From Formosa agariphila KMM 3901 (GTDB taxonomy: Bacteria; Bacteroidota; Bacteroidia; Flavobacteriales; Flavobacteriaceae): a stretch of DNA of 64,000 nt. Below are positions 58,185 to 64,000 of this stretch, piece after piece; the stretch's first letter is position 1, and each line of letters starts with the position of its first letter. The notes below the pieces were generated by a model. The model saw nothing but the letters and a program-made list of their open reading frames with translations. It did not search any database and was not told where the DNA came from. Location: the NCBI RefSeq assembly GCF_000723205.1, contig NZ_HG315671.1:3106940-3170939 (forward strand). Direction: 5' to 3'. The position numbers and the translations under genes are program-made.

Positions 58185-59543
58185 ATGAACTCAAGAAGAA
58201 ACTTTGTAAAAAATACAGCCTTAGCTGGAGTTGCTGCTACTCTACTTCCCAACCTGGGGTTTAGTAACATGTTAGGAACATCTGATGAAAGAATAAAACT
58301 AGGTTTTATAGGTATCGGTTTGCGTGGTACAAATCATTTAAACAACGTATTATTAAGAAAAGATGTAGAAATAACAGCTATTTGTGATATCGATCCTAAA
58401 AGGACAGATATTGCTTTAAAGCAAATTGAAAAAGCAGGCTTTAATAAACCACAAGTCTTTGGAAAATCTGAAAATGATTATAAGAACTTATTAGCATTGA
58501 AAGATGTTGACGCTGTAATAATTGCTACACCTTGGCTATGGCATACACGTATGGCTGTAGAAGCGATGAAAGCGGGAAAATATACCGGACTTGAAGTATC
58601 TGCTGCCAATACGATGGAAGAGTGTTGGGATTTAGTAAATATTCATGAGGAGACTGGTACTCATCTTATGATTTTAGAAAATGTAAATTACAGAAGGGAT
58701 GTACTAGCTGTACTAAATATGGTTAAACAAAATATATTTGGTGAATTGTTGCACTTTAGATGTGGATATCAGCACGATTTACGTTTTGTTAAATTTAATG
58801 ATGGTAAAACTGCTTATGGAAAAGGCGCCGAATTTGGAGACAAAGGTATTTCAGAATCTGCTTGGCGTACTCAACATTCATTACTACGAAACGCAGATGT
58901 TTACCCTACACATGGTGTCGGACCTGTAGCCGTAATGAGTGATATCAATAGGGGAAATCGTTTTTTATCCCTTACATCTCATGCTACTAAAGCACGTGGT
59001 TTAAATAAATACATTGTAGATACTGCTGGAGAAGATCATCCTAATGCAAAACTACGTTTTAAACAAGGGGATATTATAACAAGTACCATTGAGACGGCAA
59101 ATGGAGAAACTATAATTGTAACCCATGATTGTAATTCACCGAGACCTTATTCATTAGGTTTTAGAGTTCAGGGTACGGAAGGACTTTGGGAAGTGGATGG
59201 AAATAGAATTCACATAGATGGGCAATCAAAAGCACATACATGGGATGATGCAGATTCATGGCTAAAAAAATACGACCACCCATTATGGAAAAAATATGGT
59301 GAAAAAGCTATGGGAGCTGGACATGGAGGAATGGACTTTTTTGTTATGAATGCATTTATTGAGTCTGTTAAGCAAAATATTGCACCTCCAATGGATGCAT
59401 ACGATGCTGCTGCTTGGAGTGCAATAACACCATTATCTGAAGCTTCTATAGAAAATAACGGGGAACCACAAGATTTCCCTGATTTCACTAGAGGACAGTG
59501 GGTTAAACGTAAACCTTATAATTGGATGAAAGATACTTATTAA
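58185..59543 (+). CDS. GH109-like Gfo/Idh enzyme (possible alpha-N-acetylgalactosaminidase), Tat-exported
   Basis: About 452 residues from ATG 58185 (MNSRRNFVKNTALAG, a twin-arginine signal); the longer TTG start at 58161 is not supported. A Gfo/Idh NAD-binding motif LGFIGIGLRGTNHL is followed by features typical of GH109: PWLWHTRMAVEAMKAGKY, LENVNYRRDVLAVLNMVKQN, GELLHFRCGYQHDLRF and YPTHGVGPVAVMSDI. GH109 uses NAD+ to hydrolyse alpha-N-acetylgalactosaminides by transient 3-oxidation and elimination. Some relatives are plain oxidoreductases, so the activity needs testing. First gene of the PUL, 32 bases before SusC. Confidence 0.82.
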   Translation: MNSRRNFVKNTALAGVAATLLPNLGFSNMLGTSDERIKLGFIGIGLRGTNHLNNVLLRKDVEITAICDIDPKRTDIALKQIEKAGFNKPQVFGKSENDYKNLLALKDVDAVIIATPWLWHTRMAVEAMKAGKYTGLEVSAANTMEECWDLVNIHEETGTHLMILENVNYRRDVLAVLNMVKQNIFGELLHFRCGYQHDLRFVKFNDGKTAYGKGAEFGDKGISESAWRTQHSLLRNADVYPTHGVGPVAVMSDINRGNRFLSLTSHATKARGLNKYIVDTAGEDHPNAKLRFKQGDIITSTIETANGETIIVTHDCNSPRPYSLGFRVQGTEGLWEVDGNRIHIDGQSKAHTWDDADSWLKKYDHPLWKKYGEKAMGAGHGGMDFFVMNAFIESVKQNIAPPMDAYDAAAWSAITPLSEASIENNGEPQDFPDFTRGQWVKRKPYNWMKDTY

Positions 59544-59575
59544 TAATAACCAAAAATCACTAACACCACATATTT

Positions 59576-62506
59576 ATGAAAAAACAATTTACTTTTTTAT
59601 TACTAACACTAGCTGCCTGCTTATGTTTTGAAGCTAGAGCACAGAGCGATCCTAGAATTATTTCTGGAACCGTGGTAGACGATAACAATGTTCCTATTTT
59701 AGGATTAAACGTTGTCATAACGGGTACAACAACAGGAACAACAACCGATTTTGACGGGAATTATTCTATTCAAGTACCAGAAGATATGCAGACACTGTCT
59801 TACACATATATAGGCTATTTATCTCAGACTATAACGATTAATAATCAAACTGTAATTGATGTAAAAATGATAACAGATGTGTCTAAATTAGATGAAGTTG
59901 TTATTGTTGCCTATGGATCACAGAAAAAAGAAGCAATTACATCATCTGTTGTAAGTGTAAATTCAGAAGAACTAGAGGACATCACAACACCTGATGTATC
60001 TTCTATGCTTCAGGGAAAAGCTGCAGGTGTTCAAGTTTCTGCAACAGGTGGTTCTCCAGGAGCTTCACCAGAGATTTTAATTAGAGGTCGATCTTCTTTA
60101 GGGGGTAGTGTTACTCCTTTATGGGTTGTAGACGGTGTTATACAACATGGTACTCCTATTATAAACCCAAATGATGTAGATACAGTTTCTGTTTTAAAAG
60201 ATGCATCTGCTACCGCATTATACGGATCTAGGGGAGCAAATGGAGTTATTATTGTAAACACCAAACGAGGAGAAGTCGGTAAATCAGAAATTACCGTAAG
60301 TTATAAAACTGGAATGAACCAATTTAACATGGGAAATTTCGAGGTTATGAACTCACAAGAGTTATACGATTATAATCTGCAATTAGGTAACAATAACCCT
60401 TGGTTTAGTGAGGATTTATTATCTAGAGATACAGATTGGATAGATATAGGAACTCAAACAGGAATAGTAAAAGACGCAAATATATCTTTTACCTCTGGAA
60501 CCGAAAATTTAAACCTTTTCTTAAACACTGGATATTATGGTGAAACTGGAACTTTAAAAGGAAATGAACTTAATCGTTATACATTTCGTATGAATCTAGA
60601 CTACCAAATGTCTGAACGTTTTAAATTAAAACCAAAAATCTCATTTAGTTTTGATGAAAGAGATAATGTTGCAGAAGCACCTTTATACGATTTATATTTA
60701 AATTTGCCTTGGGATTTACCTTACGATGAAAATGGAGAAGTTGTAAATGCTAATGAATCTCAAGATTGGATTGGACGTGATGGCCGAAATTATCTTTATG
60801 ACCAACAATGGAACTACTCTTCTAGTAGCATATTTAATATGAGTGCTAATTTAGATTTTGAATATAAAATTCTTAAAAACTTAACATTCTTATCTACCAA
60901 TAACTTTACGCTATACCGTTCGTTATCTAAATCCTATACAGACCCTAGATCTAACGCTGGTTTAGCAAATACAGGTAGTGTTAGCGATGCCACAGCAAAT
61001 AGATTTACTCGATTAACAACTCAAATGTTGAGATATAAAAACTCGTTTAATGAATCTCATGATTTATCTGTTTTGGCAGGATATGAATATAACGATTACA
61101 AATATGAAACTTTTGGAGCAACTGGAACTGGAATCATCCCAGGGGGTGAAGTTTTAGATATTGCTAGCAAACCAGGTGCTATTAGCGGACTTACTAATGA
61201 GTATGCTTTACAATCTTACTTTTTAGCAGCTGAATATGGTTATGCAGATCGTTACTTTTTAAAAGGTTCTATTCGTAGAGACGGAGCTTCTAACTTTGGT
61301 TTAGATAGCCAATATGGAAATTTTTTCTCTATAAGTGGTGGTTGGTTAATACATAACGAATCTTTTTTTAATAGTAGAGCGATAAACGAACTTAAATTAC
61401 GTGCAAGTTATGGTACTGTTGGTAATAGACCATCATCATTATATCCTTACCAAGGCACATATGCTGTAGATACACAGTATGTTGGTGTTCCAGGAGCTAT
61501 ATTAAGTCAATTTGGGAATCCTGACTTATCTTGGGAAAAATCATTTGAAACAAACCTAGCTTTAGATATAAATTTATTTAACAGAATTAGTGCCACTTTT
61601 GAATACTATAACAAGGACACTTCAGATTTATTATACTATGTGAGTTTACCAGACATTACAGCTTACAGTGGTTATTGGGAAAATATAGGAGGAGTAAACA
61701 ATAGTGGTTTTGAAGCTTCTTTTAATGCTGACATTATTCAAAAAGATAATTTCAATTGGAATATTGGTTTTAATATTGGTGTAAACAAAAATGAAGTTAC
61801 AGAACTTTACGAAGCAGACGAATTACCTCAAGGGCGTAAGCTTTGGAAAGTTGGCGAAAACGCAGACTCGTGGTATATGAGAAAATGGGCAGGTGTTCAT
61901 CCCGGGGATGGAAATCCGTTATGGGAAGTTGTAGACCCAGAAACAGGAGATATTAGCTACACTAGTGATTATGCAAGTGCAACTGTTCAGTTTTTAGATA
62001 AGGCTTCAACACCAGAATTTGTTGGAGGATTTAATTCTAGTTGGTCATATAAGGGATTGACTTTATCTACTTCATTCGATTTCTCTAAAGGAGGATATAT
62101 CTACAATTCTTCAAGAGAATTATTCGACTCAGATGGGATTTATCCAACATTTAACCAACAAGTACTTAGTGATGGATGGAGCAGATGGGAGGAACCAGGT
62201 GATCAAGCAACTCATCCAAGACCAGTATCTGGAGGGAATAATAACTCGAACAAACCTTCATCACGTTATTTAGAGGATGGAAGCTTTTTTAGAATGCGAA
62301 ATGTTACATTGTCTTACAACCTTCCACCATTAGTTTTAAGCCAACTAAAACTAAGCAATATTAATGTATATGTCTCTGGTGATAATTTATTTACAATTAC
62401 TAATTATAGTGGTGTAGATCCTAGTGTAGGAGGAATTACTGGTGAGGCAAGTTTAAGCTACCCTATTCCAAAGCGCTTAGTATTAGGTCTTAATGTGTCA
62501 TTTTAA
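59576..62506 (+). CDS. SusC/RagA-type TonB-dependent glycan transporter
   Basis: The 976-residue outer-membrane transporter has a signal peptide (LAACLCFEARA), a carboxypeptidase-like domain (about 28-105, ISGTVVDDNNVPILGLNVVI), the SusC-type TonB region (LDEVVIVAYGSQKKEAITSSVV), a plug with IRGRSSLGGSVTPLWVVDGV and ALYGSRGANGVIIVNTK, and a barrel ending PKRLVLGLNVSF. It pairs with the SusD-like lipoprotein encoded 12 bases later to import oligosaccharides. No STN domain is present, in contrast to the other TonB receptor in this window. Confidence 0.96.
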   Translation: MKKQFTFLLLTLAACLCFEARAQSDPRIISGTVVDDNNVPILGLNVVITGTTTGTTTDFDGNYSIQVPEDMQTLSYTYIGYLSQTITINNQTVIDVKMITDVSKLDEVVIVAYGSQKKEAITSSVVSVNSEELEDITTPDVSSMLQGKAAGVQVSATGGSPGASPEILIRGRSSLGGSVTPLWVVDGVIQHGTPIINPNDVDTVSVLKDASATALYGSRGANGVIIVNTKRGEVGKSEITVSYKTGMNQFNMGNFEVMNSQELYDYNLQLGNNNPWFSEDLLSRDTDWIDIGTQTGIVKDANISFTSGTENLNLFLNTGYYGETGTLKGNELNRYTFRMNLDYQMSERFKLKPKISFSFDERDNVAEAPLYDLYLNLPWDLPYDENGEVVNANESQDWIGRDGRNYLYDQQWNYSSSSIFNMSANLDFEYKILKNLTFLSTNNFTLYRSLSKSYTDPRSNAGLANTGSVSDATANRFTRLTTQMLRYKNSFNESHDLSVLAGYEYNDYKYETFGATGTGIIPGGEVLDIASKPGAISGLTNEYALQSYFLAAEYGYADRYFLKGSIRRDGASNFGLDSQYGNFFSISGGWLIHNESFFNSRAINELKLRASYGTVGNRPSSLYPYQGTYAVDTQYVGVPGAILSQFGNPDLSWEKSFETNLALDINLFNRISATFEYYNKDTSDLLYYVSLPDITAYSGYWENIGGVNNSGFEASFNADIIQKDNFNWNIGFNIGVNKNEVTELYEADELPQGRKLWKVGENADSWYMRKWAGVHPGDGNPLWEVVDPETGDISYTSDYASATVQFLDKASTPEFVGGFNSSWSYKGLTLSTSFDFSKGGYIYNSSRELFDSDGIYPTFNQQVLSDGWSRWEEPGDQATHPRPVSGGNNNSNKPSSRYLEDGSFFRMRNVTLSYNLPPLVLSQLKLSNINVYVSGDNLFTITNYSGVDPSVGGITGEASLSYPIPKRLVLGLNVSF

Positions 62507-62518
62507 AAAAAGAAAACG

Positions 62519-64000
62519 ATGAAAAAATTATATATACTATTACCACTTTTCGCTTTGATAATTACATCTTGCGATTTAGAAAGGAACCCATACGACCAAG
62601 TCGCTGTTGAAGACTTACTATCAGACCCAGGCTCTATTGAAGCTGCTACAGTAGGTAATTATGCTCTTTTAAAAGGGGATCTTGGATATTCGGGATGGGT
62701 AGACGATTTACATAGAATATCTGAATATGCAGGAGATAATATTTCTTTAAGCGGCGGAACTACAGATGATTTGTTTTACCTGTATAACTACCAAGCTATT
62801 CCTACCAATTATAGAACTGCTAGATTCTGGAGTAATTCTTATAAAGTTATAGTAGGAACCAATGTAATGATTGAAAGGATTGAAGAAGGGGTTACAGAAG
62901 AAGAAGATCAATTACTAGGAGAAAATTATTACCTAAGAGCTTTAGTATACTTCCAAATGGGTAATGTGTTTGGTAGACCCTATAATCAAGGACCTTCTAA
63001 CTTATCTGTGCCTTTAAAATTAACTTCAGCTACAGATGATATTCCAGATCGTAATACTGTAGAAGAAGTTTACGAGCAAGTTATTAGTGATTTGGAAAAA
63101 GCAGAAACTTTAATGAATATTAACAAGGGGGCATCTTATGCTTCTAAACAAGCTGCACAAGCATTATTATCTCGTGTATATCTATATAAAGAAGATAATA
63201 ATTTGGCTCAAGAATACGCGGATAAAGTAATTAGTTCTGGTGAATATACTTTATTACCTACTAGTGAGTTTAAGGAAATGAATACATTAAGACCTGATAA
63301 TAATCCTGAAGCTATTTTTGCAGTAACTCTTAGCAGTGAATCAGATCTTTTAGGAGAAAGCGATAATTGGTATACTATAGGTTCACTTTATGCATCAATT
63401 GAGGGTATTGGTTGGGGAGAAATGTATGCGTCTAGCTCTTATTTAAATTTAATTAATAAGAATCCGAATGATGCAAGAAAAGCTTTTATTGAACCACAAT
63501 ATTTAGAAGATGATAATGGAGATGGAATTCCAGTGGTCTATTGGGTAAATTCTCAATACTCATATGAATTTAGAGAAACTACAGATTCTAATGGTACAAC
63601 AACTTTTGTTGATAATGGAAGTACATATACTATATACTCGGAAACAGATTCAAACGGAAATGAACTTTATTTCTTTAATAGTAGTAACGGAAAACAATAT
63701 GTTAACAAAGATTTTGATTTAGAAAAACGTAATGGGTATCCAAAATTTTACATTCTTAAAGCTTCTTTACAAGAAGATGACGTACATATGTGGTCACCAA
63801 CTGTATCACGTTTAGCAGAAATGTACCTTAACAAAGCAGAAGCATATGCTAAACAAGGAGCTGACGACTTAGCCTTAGAAGCAATTAATGTTTTAAGAAC
63901 TCGTGCTGGTATCCCAGAAATGACATTATCGGATATTCCATCAGGAAAAACTGTATTGGATATTGTATTAGAGGAACGCAGATTAGAATTAGCATACGAA
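62519..64000 (+). CDS. SusD/RagB-type glycan-binding lipoprotein, 3' end outside the window
   Basis: Open from ATG 62519 to the window edge (494 codons), so the C-terminus is missing. The signal peptide has a lipobox LIITSC with Cys18. The remainder is SusD-like: NYYLRALVYFQMGNVFGRPYNQG, AAQALLSRVYLYKEDNNLAQEYADKVISSG (TPR helices), and near the edge RLAEMYLNKAEAYAKQGA and VLRTRAGIPEM, which are conserved in the family. It would sit on the outer membrane surface, capping the SusC transporter. Confidence 0.94.
   Translation, partial: MKKLYILLPLFALIITSCDLERNPYDQVAVEDLLSDPGSIEAATVGNYALLKGDLGYSGWVDDLHRISEYAGDNISLSGGTTDDLFYLYNYQAIPTNYRTARFWSNSYKVIVGTNVMIERIEEGVTEEEDQLLGENYYLRALVYFQMGNVFGRPYNQGPSNLSVPLKLTSATDDIPDRNTVEEVYEQVISDLEKAETLMNINKGASYASKQAAQALLSRVYLYKEDNNLAQEYADKVISSGEYTLLPTSEFKEMNTLRPDNNPEAIFAVTLSSESDLLGESDNWYTIGSLYASIEGIGWGEMYASSSYLNLINKNPNDARKAFIEPQYLEDDNGDGIPVVYWVNSQYSYEFRETTDSNGTTTFVDNGSTYTIYSETDSNGNELYFFNSSNGKQYVNKDFDLEKRNGYPKFYILKASLQEDDVHMWSPTVSRLAEMYLNKAEAYAKQGADDLALEAINVLRTRAGIPEMTLSDIPSGKTVLDIVLEERRLELAYE

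Overview
The window looks like the chromosome of a flavobacterium (Bacteroidota, probably Flavobacteriaceae). It is AT-rich. It has SusC/SusD-type outer-membrane proteins, a hybrid two-component system (HTCS) regulator, a FecI/FecR/TonB-receptor cell-surface signalling set, TonB receptors with carboxypeptidase-like N-termini, and promoter boxes matching the Bacteroidota -7 consensus TAnnTTTG. No rRNA or complete tRNA gene was recognised.

Layout. 0-7.6 kb: a type I restriction-modification operon on the minus strand (hsdR, hsdS, a PrrC-like anticodon nuclease, hsdM, a partial unknown gene). hsdS is split by a frame change at a run of eight A. 7.8-9.5 kb: an umuDC translesion polymerase pair. 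9.6-10.2 kb: a broken DsbD-type thioredoxin remnant and a strong terminator. 10.2-16.9 kb: ECF sigma factor, anti-sigma factor, STN-type TonB receptor and a secreted PHP-domain hydrolase. 16.9-18.9 kb: a DnaC-like ATPase with a partner HTH protein, then a mostly empty stretch. 19.2-23.6 kb: a DUF892 ferritin-like protein, a GH130 gene split in two, and a GT4 glycosyltransferase fusion. 23.9-28.8 kb: a histidine kinase with about nine PAS domains and its response regulator. 28.8-31.3 kb: a HipBST tripartite toxin-antitoxin system with an evenly spaced operator array, flanked by unexplained short repeats.

32.1-64 kb is a large carbohydrate region. A minus-strand amino-sugar operon (nucleotidyltransferase, NahK-like kinase, NagP/FucP-type permease, Gfo/Idh oxidoreductase, NagB-PIG-L fusion, esterase) faces a LacI-family regulator, with two LacI-type palindromes between them. 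Then comes a plus-strand operon (GMC oxidoreductase, gluconate-dehydrogenase subunit-3-like protein, PhoD-like phosphoesterase, GH2 beta-galactosidase, CBM9-like protein). A threonine-degradation operon (tdh, kbl, a frame-broken endonuclease/phosphatase) faces an Lrp/AsnC regulator. The window ends in a polysaccharide-utilisation locus: HTCS regulator, GH109-like enzyme, SusC, and a SusD cut by the window edge. GH2, GH109, the deacetylase/deaminase fusion and the N-acetylhexosamine-type kinase together suggest a glycan containing galactose and N-acetylhexosamine. This is an inference.

Four genes (hsdS, GH130, lacI, endonuclease/phosphatase) are each out of frame by one base, three of them at homopolymers. 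Either these are real slippage or phase-variation events, or the assembly carries indel errors. Raw reads would settle it.
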